Shown: positions 43,900-52,766 of the stretch, piece after piece
Layout of the letters: the number at the start of each line of letters is the position of its first letter
Numbering within the stretch: position 1 is the first letter of the stretch
Source: Marmoricola sp.
GTDB lineage: Bacteria; Actinomycetota; Actinomycetes; Propionibacteriales; Nocardioidaceae
Direction: 5' to 3'
Length of the DNA stretch: 64,000 nucleotides
Assembly (NCBI GenBank): GCA_025964795.1
Contig: JAOPYC010000166.1
Coordinates: 55,294-119,293, forward strand
Made by a program: the position numbers and the translations under genes
The notes under the pieces: generated by a model
Told to the model about the DNA's origin: nothing
Database searches by the model: none
The model's input: only the letters and a program-made list of their open reading frames with translations

Positions 43900-44003
43900 T
43901 CAACCCCCGCCGACGAGACCGAGACAATGGGCCGTCACATTCCGGCCTCTGGTTTCGTCACATCGACAACGACCAGCAAGGACCCCGACCCTCAGGAGCA
44001 CTC

Positions 44004-44468
44004 ATGTCCTACACCGTCGACTTCCAGGACGTCTCGACCACCGGCGTGGAGAGCTCCCCCGTCGCGGCCGCCCTGGCGGGGCTGCGCGCCAACGAGGCGA
44101 GGTACTTCAAGAACAAGTACTCCCACGTCTTCACCGTGGAGCCGGCTGCCGAGGCCGCCGAAGTCGTCGACTGGGTGCACGACATCCTCCAGACGGAGCG
44201 CGACCTCGTCATCGAGTCCTCACCGCTCGAGGCGACCGCCTTCGAGGTCGACGGAATCCGGATGGCGTACGTGTTCTACGAGTCCGGCCTCTCGATCAAC
44301 GTGATGTACACGATCGAGGACGGCGGCAAGCGCGCGGTCGGGTTCAAGCTCTCAGACGGGATGGAGGTGCCCGAGGAGCTTGCGACGCGCTTCAAGTTCG
44401 CCCGTCAGAAGTCGAAGCTCGCGGGCACGATCCGCGGCTCCTACTTCGTGATCAAGGGGACCTACTAG
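44004..44468 (+). CDS. Uncharacterised 154-residue protein
   Basis: A soluble protein that I do not recognise by family name. It begins with an alternating strand region (YTVDFQDVSTTGVESSPV), has a helix (ALAGLRANEARYFKNKYSHVF), a second helix with EVVDWVHDILQTERDLVIES, then beta strands (FEVDGIRMAYVFYESGLSINVMYT, seen as MAYVFYESGL and INVMYT). The end is basic (FKFARQKSKLAGTIRGSYFVIKG). The look is of a small alpha/beta domain. Start at the ATG at 44004 after CAGGAG. It follows the ABC-F gene by 104 bases on the same strand and overlaps the convergent membrane protein gene by four bases. Confidence 0.65.
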   Translation: MSYTVDFQDVSTTGVESSPVAAALAGLRANEARYFKNKYSHVFTVEPAAEAAEVVDWVHDILQTERDLVIESSPLEATAFEVDGIRMAYVFYESGLSINVMYTIEDGGKRAVGFKLSDGMEVPEELATRFKFARQKSKLAGTIRGSYFVIKGTY

Positions 44469-45757
44469 CTCTCCACCCTCGTGACGGTCCATCCGCGCGA
44501 GGACCCGTCGTCCAGGCGCAGCGTGAACACGAACGGCACCGTCCGGCTCGCCCGCGGGTTGCCGGCGACGACCTCCTCGGTCCTGCGGTCCACCTCGTAG
44601 TAGATCCCGTCCGCTTCCACCGCGACCCGGAACTCGACCGGGTCCCGGGACACGAGCTCACGGACCTCGATGCTGCGGACGGTGGCAGTGCGCATGACGG
44701 TGCGGTTCGGGGTGCGGATGCCGGTGAAGTCGAGGCTCCCGTCGTTCATGGCCCACTGCTCCAGGAACGTGGTGATGGCGACCTCGAGCACGGGCTTGTC
44801 GAAGCGGGCGTCGACCAGGCTCAGGTCGCTGGCTGCGCGGTCGGCCTCCTCGGCCCAGGAGATGTTCGTCAGGGACAGCACGTCGGTCGCGCTGGGTGCC
44901 GAGGTGCGCTCGGCGACCTCGAGCGTCGCGTCGCGGGCCACGGCCCTCTGGTTCCACGCGTCGGTCTCCAGCGCGTCGGTCAGGTGGTGGATCCCGTCCT
45001 CGGCCTGCTCGATGCCCGCGACGATCCACTCCCCCGATGCGTTCTTGCGCAGCGTCCAGTACTCGATCGGTCGCGTGGATCGGTCCTTGCGCATCGCGCG
45101 TTGACCGGTACGACGGCTCACCACGTAGTCGTTCAGCGTCGCCGTGATCCGGAACGTGACCGTGTCGTCGGTCTCGCCGGGGCGGTTGGCCACGTGCACC
45201 ATCTTCACGTCGGGCCCATCGACGATCTCGACGACGTTGACCTCGCCGCGAGCGACGTACGCCCGCAGCTGCTCGGTCCACTTGCCGTAGACGACCGGCG
45301 CCATGATCGTGTCGAGCGTCGCCTCGTCCCCGGCCGTCCAGGCCTGCTGCGCGGTGACGTAGAGCTGCACGGCGCGCTCCCTGAGCGCCTCCGCGTTGAA
45401 CGTGGCGTCGGTGTCGCCCAGAGCCTCGACCTGGGCCTCGACCTGCGCGGCACGAGCGTGGGCCGTGCGGTCCGAGCGGTGCGCCCGGCGGTCGCTGGTG
45501 GTGTTCATCGTCCGCTTCGCCCGTCGCTGCTGGGACCAGGTCTTGAACAGGAAGTACGCCACGACCAGCACGATGATGATGAGCAGGCCACCACCGCCAC
45601 CACCACTGCCGAAGAAGAAGAACCCGCCCCCGCCGCGACTGCCGAAGCTGGTGCCCCGGGAACCGCCCCCGAAGCCGCCCCCGCCGCCGAAGCCGTGCCC
45701 GCCACCACCACCGCGGGCGTAGGCGGCCGTCGGAGACAAGAGCACCGGGACGAGCAT
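44465..45757 (-). CDS. TIM44-like domain membrane protein
   Basis: At least 430 residues. A short N-terminal hydrophobic segment leads to a Gly-rich run (about 16-58), then a second membrane helix (LLIIIVLVVAYFLFKTW, about 60-76) and a large soluble domain. The Tim44-like part (about 130-300) has LRERAVQLYVTAQQAWTAGD, DTIMAPVVYGKWTEQLRAYV and EYWTLRKNASGEWIVAGIEQ. It probably binds membranes or proteins at the inner face. The start is a problem: ATG at 45757 is the first in frame, but the signal-like segment (RAHARRWVPPVALTGAL) lies upstream without a normal start codon. The true start may be a rare codon near 45825. Confidence 0.72.
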   Translation of the reverse strand: MLVPVLLSPTAAYARGGGGGHGFGGGGGFGGGSRGTSFGSRGGGGFFFFGSGGGGGGLLIIIVLVVAYFLFKTWSQQRRAKRTMNTTSDRRAHRSDRTAHARAAQVEAQVEALGDTDATFNAEALRERAVQLYVTAQQAWTAGDEATLDTIMAPVVYGKWTEQLRAYVARGEVNVVEIVDGPDVKMVHVANRPGETDDTVTFRITATLNDYVVSRRTGQRAMRKDRSTRPIEYWTLRKNASGEWIVAGIEQAEDGIHHLTDALETDAWNQRAVARDATLEVAERTSAPSATDVLSLTNISWAEEADRAASDLSLVDARFDKPVLEVAITTFLEQWAMNDGSLDFTGIRTPNRTVMRTATVRSIEVRELVSRDPVEFRVAVEADGIYYEVDRRTEEVVAGNPRASRTVPFVFTLRLDDGSSRGWTVTRVES

Positions 45758-45932
45758 CAGCGCACCGGTCAGTGCGACGGGCGGGACCCATCGACGAGCG
45801 TGAGCGCGAGGAGCAGATGGTGAGTTTATTGCGGGGCCTTCCCGAGCTGGGTGGACGCCTGCGTCTCGTCCTGAGCCTCTATCGTCGCTCGCGGGACCAA
45901 GTTCCGCACCCCCAGGCGGGAAGATGGGTCGC

Positions 45933-46373
45933 ATGACACACGTACGACGCTTGGACCACATCGGCATCACCGTCGCGGACCTCGACGCGGCGACCGCGTT
46001 CTTCGTGGGACTCGGCCTCGAGGTCGAGGGCACCGGGTTCGTGGAGGGCGAGTTCGTCGAGACCGTGTGCGCCATCCCGGGGGCACGCTGCCAGATCACC
46101 ATGCTGCGGCCGCCCGACGGCGGGTCCCGGTTGGAGCTCTCGTCCTTCGTGACGCCTGATCACGATCCGGGATCATCCCACGCCATGGCCAACGAGGTCG
46201 GCCTGCGCAACGTGTCCTTCGAGGTCGGCGACCTCGACGCAGCCGTCGCCGCGGTGGCTGCTCACGGCTACGGGCTCGTCGGCGGCATCGGCCGCTACGA
46301 GGACAGCGTCCGGATGGCCTACGTCCGGGGGCCGGAGGGGATCATCGTGTCCCTGTTCGAGCAGGTCGGCTGA
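45933..46373 (+). CDS. VOC family protein
   Basis: A 146-residue vicinal-oxygen-chelate protein with two beta-alpha-beta-beta-beta modules. Seen: RRLDHIGITVADLDAATAFF (metal-ligand His8 in DHIGI), CQITMLRPPDGGSRLELSSF (Glu ligand), GLRNVSFEVGDLDAAVAAVA, and GPEGIIVSLFEQ (final Glu ligand). The ligand set is that of an active glyoxalase-type metal site. The start is the ATG at 45933; another ATG nine bases earlier is too close to the ribosome site. It is followed two bases later by an OsmC gene, so they form an operon. Confidence 0.83.
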   Translation: MTHVRRLDHIGITVADLDAATAFFVGLGLEVEGTGFVEGEFVETVCAIPGARCQITMLRPPDGGSRLELSSFVTPDHDPGSSHAMANEVGLRNVSFEVGDLDAAVAAVAAHGYGLVGGIGRYEDSVRMAYVRGPEGIIVSLFEQVG

Positions 46374-46375
46374 CC

Positions 46376-46837
46376 GTGGAGCACCGCTACGCACTCATCG
46401 TCACCTGGACCGGCAACACCGGGGACGGCACCGCTGACTACCGGGGCTACGACCGGACGCACACGGTGACCGCCGAAGGGCCGCCGGAGCTGCTGGGCTC
46501 GGCGGACCGCACCTTCCACGGCGACCGCGACCGTTGGAATCCGGAGCAGCTGCTGCTGGCCTCGCTCTCGCAGTGCCACCTGCTGTCCTACCTCCACGTC
46601 TGCGTCGAGGCGGGCGTCGTGGTGACCGGCTACGTCGACCGCGCGACCGGCTCGATGAGGTCCGAGGCCGACGGGAGTGGTCGGTTCACCGAGGTGGTGC
46701 TGCACCCGGAGGTCACCGTGGCCGACGACAGCATGCTCGAGGCAGCGCTGGCGGCGCACCGCCGTGCCAACCAGCTGTGCTTCATCGCCAACAGCGTCAG
46801 CTTCCCGGTGCGGCACGAGCCGACCGTCACCAGCTGA
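46376..46837 (+). CDS. OsmC family peroxiredoxin
   Basis: A 153-residue OsmC/Ohr-like thiol peroxidase that reduces organic hydroperoxides. The first active Cys lies in LASLSQCHLLSYLHVC (near residue 63) and the second in ANQLCFIANSVSF (near 139), with the Arg/Glu of the family in EGPPELLGSADRTFHGDRDR. The start is the GTG at 46376, two bases after the VOC gene stop. Together they form a small detoxification operon; the reducing partner is unknown. Confidence 0.85.
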   Translation: MEHRYALIVTWTGNTGDGTADYRGYDRTHTVTAEGPPELLGSADRTFHGDRDRWNPEQLLLASLSQCHLLSYLHVCVEAGVVVTGYVDRATGSMRSEADGSGRFTEVVLHPEVTVADDSMLEAALAAHRRANQLCFIANSVSFPVRHEPTVTS

Positions 46838-47021
46838 GGAGTCAGCTCCCCTCGACCGCTGCGTCAGGCTGGCCCGCACAGGGGCGGACGACCAGGTGCG
46901 AGACCAGGTCGTTGGAGGCCCCCTGGCTCTGCGAGGGTGTCCAGACCACGGAGCCGGCCCGATGAGTTCGGCCCGCTTGAATGGTCCAAGGGATCGACGT
47001 AGGAGCTCGAGGAGGAGCAGA

Positions 47022-47666
47022 GTGACGCAACTGGTGAGGGTCCACAACTTCTTCCTGTCCAGCGACGGGTACGCCGCCGGGGAGGACCAGAGCCTCGAAC
47101 GCCCCTTCGGCCATGCCGACCCGGCCGCCCTCGGCAGCTGGGCCTTCGGCACGGCGAGCTGGCCCAACCGGGGCGACGACGGCGGCAGCCGCGGGCTGGA
47201 GGACTACCTCGTCCGTGACTTCCACCGCAACATCGGCGCGGAGATCATGGGGCGCAACAAGTTCAGTCCCCAGCGCGGCCCGTGGAAGGACCACGAGTGG
47301 CAGGGATGGTGGGGCGACGAGCCGCCGTTCCACACCCCCGTCTTCGTGATGACGCACCACGACCGGCCCTCCTTCACGTTGTCCGACACCACGTTCCACT
47401 TCGTCAGCGGCGAGCCCGCCGCGGTGCTGGAGCGCGCCCTCGAGGCCGCCGACGGAAAGGACGTGCGACTCGGCGGTGGGGCGAACACCGTGCGCCAGTT
47501 CCTGGAGGCGGGACTGGTCGACACGCTCCACGTCGCGGTCGCTCCCCTCGAGCTCGGCGGCGGATCGCGGCTCTGGGACTCCCCCGACGACCTCGACGAC
47601 CGCTACCACCACGACGTCGTACGTCGCCCGGACGGCGTGGTCCACCACCTGCTCTGGCGCAACTGA
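47022..47666 (+). CDS. Dihydrofolate reductase/RibD C-terminal-like protein
   Basis: A 214-residue RibD-C/DHFR-type reductase. Seen: an N-terminal strand with VRVHNFFLSSDGYAAGED, the segment GAEIMGRNKFSP, PVFVMTHHDRPSFTLSDT, and LGGGANTVRQFLEAGLVDTL (NADPH site), then LHVAVAPLELGGGSRLW. These follow the widespread DUF-type dihydrofolate reductase relatives that have unknown substrates. The start is the GTG at 47022 with GGAGGAG at 47011-47017; it needs no upstream extension. No operon partner. Confidence 0.85.
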   Translation: MTQLVRVHNFFLSSDGYAAGEDQSLERPFGHADPAALGSWAFGTASWPNRGDDGGSRGLEDYLVRDFHRNIGAEIMGRNKFSPQRGPWKDHEWQGWWGDEPPFHTPVFVMTHHDRPSFTLSDTTFHFVSGEPAAVLERALEAADGKDVRLGGGANTVRQFLEAGLVDTLHVAVAPLELGGGSRLWDSPDDLDDRYHHDVVRRPDGVVHHLLWRN

Positions 47667-47748
47667 GTCGGCGCCGAGAAAGCGCCAGCGCCAGGACCAG
47701 ACGAGGGCTACCGTGCACACGTGACCAGACCGTGATCGGACAGCATCG

Positions 47749-48486
47749 GTGACCAATCTGCGGGTCGGCACCTGGAACGTCCAGTACGCGCGCGGCGTGG
47801 AGAAGAACCGGGCTCGGTTCGATCTCCTGGCCTCGTGGCGAGCGGATGTCTGGGTGCTCACCGAGACGCACGACGACCTCGACCTGTCCGGCAGTCACAC
47901 AGCCATCCACTCGGAGCACCGGTACCCGACTCCGGGAGCACGCTGGACGACCATATGGACCTCGTTGCCCGTGCTCGAGCGCCTCTCGACCGTCGATCCA
48001 CGGCGCACGGTCGCCGTACGCCTGGATGCCGGCAACGCCGGAGAGTTGGTCGTCTACGGGACCGTCCTCCCGTGGAACACCGATGCTGGTCCCGACCAAG
48101 CCAACCCCGCCCGTGGCTGGGACGAGTTCCGGCGGATCGTCCCTGGCCAGGGTGGGGAGTGGGCGTCGCTGCGAGCCGACTTCCCACAGGCCACCCTGGT
48201 CGTCGCCGGTGACCTCAACCAGGACCTGGGAGGGCGGCACTACTACGGCACCAAGGACTGTCGGGCTTTGCTCAACGTCCAGCTGCGGCGTTCCGAGCTG
48301 AGGTGTCTCACTACGACGGACCGGTTCGACGAAAACGTCCTCGTGCACCCTCCTATCGACCATGTCTGCGCCGGCCCTGGAAGGAACAGGTCGTTCACGT
48401 CGACCGCCCAAGGGTGGAACAAGAGCACGGACGGGGTCACGTTGAGTGATCACGGCGGCACCCTCGTGGACCTTCGGTTCGACTGA
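47749..48486 (+). CDS. Endonuclease/exonuclease/phosphatase (EEP) family protein
   Basis: A 245-residue metal-dependent phosphodiesterase of the EEP fold. Motifs in order: GTWNVQYARG (Asn), VLTETHDD (Glu metal ligand), TVLPWNTD, VVAGDLNQDLGG (catalytic Asp/Asn), and LSDHGGTLVDLRF (final Asp-His). It could act on DNA, RNA, or phospholipid or inositol phosphates. No signal peptide is evident, so it is probably cytosolic. The start is the GTG at 47749. The remnant that follows on the same strand is unrelated. Confidence 0.82.
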   Translation: MTNLRVGTWNVQYARGVEKNRARFDLLASWRADVWVLTETHDDLDLSGSHTAIHSEHRYPTPGARWTTIWTSLPVLERLSTVDPRRTVAVRLDAGNAGELVVYGTVLPWNTDAGPDQANPARGWDEFRRIVPGQGGEWASLRADFPQATLVVAGDLNQDLGGRHYYGTKDCRALLNVQLRRSELRCLTTTDRFDENVLVHPPIDHVCAGPGRNRSFTSTAQGWNKSTDGVTLSDHGGTLVDLRFD

Positions 48487-48561
48487 CGAGCCGAGCCCCC
48501 AACGGTCCCGTTCAGCCCCGAGAAGCGCTGGCCGCCCGGAGCTGGGCCAACGCCGCCAGGG

Positions 48562-48861
48562 TGGCCCGCCGTGCACGCGCTCGACGCCGCGGCGCTGATG
48601 CGACTGGCCCTGGAGCGGACCCCGGGCGGCACCGCCTGGCACGCCGAGGGCGACGAGGGCGACGCGGTCCGTGACATCGCCGGGGTGATCGGTCGTCGGC
48701 TGGGTCTCCCGGTCGAGTCGTTGCCGGAGGAGGGCTTCGGGCCCCCGGGTGCGATCTTCGCCATGGACCAGCCGTCCTCCAGCATCCACACCCAGCAGGC
48801 GCTGGGCTGGACACCGACGCACCCGAGCCTGCTGGAGGACCTGGAGAACCTCCAGCCCTGA
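48562..48861 (+). pseudogene. C-terminal remnant of an NAD-dependent epimerase-like SDR
   Basis: About 99 codons encode WPAVHALDAAALMRLALERT, GTAWHAEGDEGDAVRDIAGV, IGRRLGLPVESLPEEGFGPP and SSSIHTQQALGWTPTHPSLL, the C-terminal half of extended (atypical) SDRs of the NAD-epimerase type. The Rossmann nucleotide-binding domain of about 190 residues is missing, so no enzyme could form. A GTG at 48571 could serve as start of a truncated product. It converges with the helicase gene eight bases on. Confidence 0.75.
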
Positions 48862-48868
48862 CGCAGGC

Positions 48869-51658
48869 CTAGTGCCACACCCGGCGGATCACGCAGGTGA
48901 CCGAGAACGGGTCCATCCCGCGGTGGGTGGCCAGCACTCCGGCGCCCTCCGGCGACGAGGCGTAGACCGCGGGGCCGCCCCCGACCCAGTGGTTCCACGC
49001 CGTCGCGTAGGCGTCTGCGTGGGCCCGGGTGTCGGCCAGGGCCGACGGGACGGTGTGCCAGACCTCGGCCTCCGGCGTGTGTCGTACGACGGCACGCAGG
49101 CCGCGCACCAGCCCGTCCACACCGTGCGGCGCAGGGGTGACCCAGCGCGGCAGCACGTAGCGAGGCGCGGACATCGGTGCGACCACCTCCTCGAGCGCGA
49201 GCGCGAACCGCGACGAGACCTCGTCCGGGACACCGGACAGGCTGAACGAGTCGACGCCGTCCGGCGTGGTCTCGACGTGCAGCGCGTCGGCCCCGACGGG
49301 TGCGAGACGGGCGGCGCGCAGCCCGTCGGCGACGGCCGCTGCCACGAGCCCGACCGTGGCCCGGTGACGACTGGCCGCGAGCACGGAGGTGCGGCCCCAG
49401 AGCGCGGCACTGACCACCAGCGCCGGGACGAGCAGAAGCGCCCAGGCCGCCGAGTGACCGAGGGTCACCAGGACGCCCGCGAGGACGAGCGCCACCGCGA
49501 CCGGGATGGCCGCCAGCCGCCCGCCCGGGTGCTGCTTCGAGGCCTCCGTCCACGGGACCAGACCTGCCGTCCCGGTGGTCACGGCCGGCGTCACCCCAGC
49601 AGCAGGTCGGTCGGCCCGGATGCGGGCGACGTGGTCCACCCGGTCGTCGTACGACGGGGTGTCGAGCCAGCGGTGCCGCACCAGCGCCCGGTCCTCGCCG
49701 CGGACCAGCATCCGGGCGTCGACCGACGCGAACTCCGACACGGGGGGCGGGTGGAAGCCACTGAACCCGGAGTCGACGCCGGCGACCCCGTCGACGACCT
49801 CGCCGTGCTCGTCGACCGTGAAGTAGCCGCGGTGCTTGCGCGCGAACCGCAGCCAGTCGTTGGCCCCGGCGACGTGCCCCTCGAAGACCGCGACCACCGA
49901 CCAGATCAGCGCCACCTTCTCCGGGTCCGCCGGGTCGGTACGCAGCCCTCGGCCACGGGTCTGGGTGACCGCGGTCGGCGTGGTGGCGGTGGTCAGGTCG
50001 ACCAGCGTGGTGATGGCCGGCGCGTCCCAGCCCTCGCCGAGCAGGCCCCGCGTGCCGACCAGGCACCGGGTGCCGCCGGCCACGAAGAAGGCCGTCGCGT
50101 GCGCCACCCACTGGCCGCTGTTCCAGCGCCCGCTCAGCGTGGGCACCTCCCCCGTCGCGTCGACGGTGAGGCTGGCCGCCATCCCCGGGTGGGTGCGGTC
50201 GATCCAGGCGACCAGGTCGTTCAGGGTCTCGACGTCGCCGGCGACCGTCTTCCCGGTCACCAGCAGCGGGTGCAGCGTTGCGGCGGTCGGGTCGGCCAGC
50301 AGGCCGGCGAGGACACCGGTGGCCGAGCCCGCGGGCTCCGGCGGTGTGGTCTCGTCGTCGCTGAGCCGGCGGCTCGTCGTGGCCGTGGCCTGCTCGTGGT
50401 CGCAGAGCACGAGCACCCGGGTGCGCTCAGCCAGGTTGGACAGCTCCGCGGTGACGATGCCGGTGACCGCGGCCTGCTTGGCCGCCGATCGCGCGGTCAC
50501 CCGGTCGACGTTGCCGCGCCCGGTGCGGATGCCCTTCCTGGTCCAGACGTAGCCGATGGCGGGGAGGGTGCGTCGTACGGCCTCGATGACGCGCTGGTCC
50601 CTCACTCCCTCGTCGCCCTGGGCCAGGCTCCGGGGCTGGACGCAGCCCAGCAGCCAGTCGTCCAGCAGGGCGCGCCAGTCGTCGGCGGTGGGTGGCTGGC
50701 GGTGCTGCTCGCGGAGCAACGCGCCCTCCGGCAGCTCCAGGAGCGCGGCGTGCACCAGGCGCAGGGCGGCGTCCGCGAGCTCCGGGTCGCGCGCGGTGAT
50801 CTCCTCCCACGACGACGAGCCGTCGGAGCAGGGGCGCACCAGCCGCTGGGTCAGCCACTCCGGCAGCGGCGTCGAGCCGAACTCCGGGTCGAACAGGTCC
50901 GCCGTCAGCTCGGCGAAGCGGGTCGCCTGCTCAGCCAGCCAGGACGCCTCGTCCGCCGTGGGCTCGACCAGCCACGCCAGCTCGGCGTACGGCGCCAGGG
51001 TGCCCTCCTTGACCAGGGCCGGGATCCGCGCCTCGTAGAGGATCGGACCGAACAGGGTCTCGGTCAGCTCGGCCTGGCTCCGGGTCATCGAGCCGGGCGG
51101 CGTGGCCGTGAGCCCGAGCACCACGGCCTCGGGCAGCTCGTCGAGCACCTCGCGCAGCAGCTCGCCCCACACCTCGAGCAGGTGGTGGCACTCGTCCAGG
51201 ATCAGCGTCAGCGGGCCGGCTGCCCGCAGGGTCTCGATCAGCGCGCGCCCGTTGGCGTGCAGCCTCTCGATCTGCGACCCCTCGCCCTCGTCGCCACCCT
51301 CGACATCGGTCCGGTCGTCGCCCTCGTCCCCCGCGAACACCGCCAGCGACTGGTAGGTCAGCGCCGTGAAGACGGTGCGCAGGTCCCGGTTGCTGCCGGC
51401 CGGCTGGCCGTCATAGCTGTCCCACGTGCGGATCCACTGCCCCTGGATCGCGGTGTTCGGGGACAGCACGACGGTGCGCCGACCCAGCACGCGAGCGACC
51501 TCGGTGCCGACCAGCGTCTTGCCCGCTCCCGGCGGCATGGTGACCCACCAGCGCCCGCTGCCTCCGGCCCGGGCCTGCTCGAAGGCAGCCATCGCCTCGA
51601 CCTGGTGCTTGCGAAGGGGATGGGGGCAGACGAGTCCTTCGTACGACGGCACCGGCAC
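48869..51658 (-). CDS. DEAD/DEAH-type helicase with C-terminal membrane helices
   Basis: A 929-residue superfamily 2 helicase. Walker A is PPGAGKT (Lys47), Walker B is DECH (residues 155-158), motif III TATPP (184-188), and motif VI QTRGRGLR lies near residue 600. Domain 2 has LVGTRGLLGEGWDAPA. Past the helicase core, two hydrophobic helices occur (IPVAVALVLAGVLVTLG and WALLLVPALVVSAALWG, 718-756), followed by about 170 residues of unknown type (ending FSVTCVIRRVW). A helicase tethered to the membrane is unusual. The start is the GTG at 51658; a second GTG two codons on is possible. Converges with a remnant SDR gene. Confidence 0.85.
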   Translation of the reverse strand: MPVPSYEGLVCPHPLRKHQVEAMAAFEQARAGGSGRWWVTMPPGAGKTLVGTEVARVLGRRTVVLSPNTAIQGQWIRTWDSYDGQPAGSNRDLRTVFTALTYQSLAVFAGDEGDDRTDVEGGDEGEGSQIERLHANGRALIETLRAAGPLTLILDECHHLLEVWGELLREVLDELPEAVVLGLTATPPGSMTRSQAELTETLFGPILYEARIPALVKEGTLAPYAELAWLVEPTADEASWLAEQATRFAELTADLFDPEFGSTPLPEWLTQRLVRPCSDGSSSWEEITARDPELADAALRLVHAALLELPEGALLREQHRQPPTADDWRALLDDWLLGCVQPRSLAQGDEGVRDQRVIEAVRRTLPAIGYVWTRKGIRTGRGNVDRVTARSAAKQAAVTGIVTAELSNLAERTRVLVLCDHEQATATTSRRLSDDETTPPEPAGSATGVLAGLLADPTAATLHPLLVTGKTVAGDVETLNDLVAWIDRTHPGMAASLTVDATGEVPTLSGRWNSGQWVAHATAFFVAGGTRCLVGTRGLLGEGWDAPAITTLVDLTTATTPTAVTQTRGRGLRTDPADPEKVALIWSVVAVFEGHVAGANDWLRFARKHRGYFTVDEHGEVVDGVAGVDSGFSGFHPPPVSEFASVDARMLVRGEDRALVRHRWLDTPSYDDRVDHVARIRADRPAAGVTPAVTTGTAGLVPWTEASKQHPGGRLAAIPVAVALVLAGVLVTLGHSAAWALLLVPALVVSAALWGRTSVLAASRHRATVGLVAAAVADGLRAARLAPVGADALHVETTPDGVDSFSLSGVPDEVSSRFALALEEVVAPMSAPRYVLPRWVTPAPHGVDGLVRGLRAVVRHTPEAEVWHTVPSALADTRAHADAYATAWNHWVGGGPAVYASSPEGAGVLATHRGMDPFSVTCVIRRVWH

Positions 51659-51693
51659 CGCGAGATCGTAGCCCGAGCCATGTCGACCCGGCC

Positions 51694-52680
51694 TCAGAGC
51701 CGGCGCTGGAGCTCCAGCTGCCGGGCGACGGCCTGATAGCCCAGGCGCTCGTTGACCGCGATCATGTGGTCGTTCGACTCGGCGTTCCAGGTGTCGAGCA
51801 CCTCGATCCGCGGCTCCACCGCGGCCAGCCAGCGCATCATCTCGGCCTTGAGCAGCAACCCGAGCCGGTGTCCACGGTGCTCGCGCAGGACCGAGGTGTC
51901 GTGCTGGTGGGCCAGCTCCGGTCGCTCGGCGTCGACCACCACGACCGTGTGCCCGGCCAGCTCACCGGTATCCCGGTGCCGGACGAGCAGGCGGTAGAAC
52001 CGGTACCCGGCGTCCATCGTGTGGTCCTCGTAGGCCCGCACCCGCTCGGCGGTGAACACCTCGTCCTCGACCTCGAGGTCGTCGGTCGGGGCGTCGTTGA
52101 TGGACGAGGCCAGTGCCACCACCCCCGGCAGCAGGTTCGGGGGTGTGGGGCCGACGAGCCGGACGAGCTCGTAGCCCTCGGCGTACGGCGCCGCCTCGGC
52201 CAGCGCCTCCGCAGCGAGGCCGGGCGGCAGCTCCAGCGGGCGCTGCTGCCGCGCCACCTCCACGGACCCGAGCTGGAACCCGTGGTGGGCGGCGAACGGC
52301 ATCGTCGCCGGCAGCTCCCATCCGGACCCGCCGATCTTGGTGCGCCCGCGCTCCCGGCTGGTCCGGGCCAGCTCGTCGAGCAGCGCCGACCCGTGCCCGC
52401 GTCGGCGACGGTCGGGACGCACCTGCAGGCCGACCCAGGCGAAGTCGGTGTTGTCGTACTCCACGAGCTCGAGCGAGGCCACGGCGACGGGCTCGCCGTC
52501 GACGGAGCCGAGGTAGTGGCGCTCCGGGCTTCCGTCCCAGCTGTGCAGCACGTCCATCCGGTGGCGGTACGCCGTCAGCGGCGCCAGCCACGGGGTCTCG
52601 TGCTCCCGGCAGGCGTTCAGGACCGCCATCGCGGCGAGGACCGCGTCGCCGTCGGCCGCGTCGTACTCCGTGACGTCCAC
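51694..52680 (-). CDS. Two-domain GNAT acetyltransferase
   Basis: A 328-residue protein with two GNAT-type folds. The first has a clear acetyl-CoA motif (RPDRRRRGHGSALLDELART, residues about 91-110). The second has a weaker one, LREHRGHRLGLLLKAEMMRW near residue 275, then a C-terminal strand with WNAESNDHMIAVNERLGYQ. Tandem GNAT domains are common in actinobacteria, with the second often the active one. Substrate unknown. The start is the GTG at 52680. It diverges from gnd (86-base gap). Confidence 0.82.
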   Translation of the reverse strand: MDVTEYDAADGDAVLAAMAVLNACREHETPWLAPLTAYRHRMDVLHSWDGSPERHYLGSVDGEPVAVASLELVEYDNTDFAWVGLQVRPDRRRRGHGSALLDELARTSRERGRTKIGGSGWELPATMPFAAHHGFQLGSVEVARQQRPLELPPGLAAEALAEAAPYAEGYELVRLVGPTPPNLLPGVVALASSINDAPTDDLEVEDEVFTAERVRAYEDHTMDAGYRFYRLLVRHRDTGELAGHTVVVVDAERPELAHQHDTSVLREHRGHRLGLLLKAEMMRWLAAVEPRIEVLDTWNAESNDHMIAVNERLGYQAVARQLELQRRL

Positions 52681-52766
52681 GGGCCCAGCGTGGCCCGGCC
52701 CCCTCCGCCTGTCGACTGGATATTGCTCGCGTGCCTAGTCTCGGAGGGTCGAGGAGAGGACAACGC

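Noticed and set aside
44658..45791. Alternative frame beginning MGPARRTD across the TIM44-like gene
   Set aside because: Starts at a real ATG, but the translation is Arg-rich with no fold signs, while the other frame shows the Tim44-like domain.
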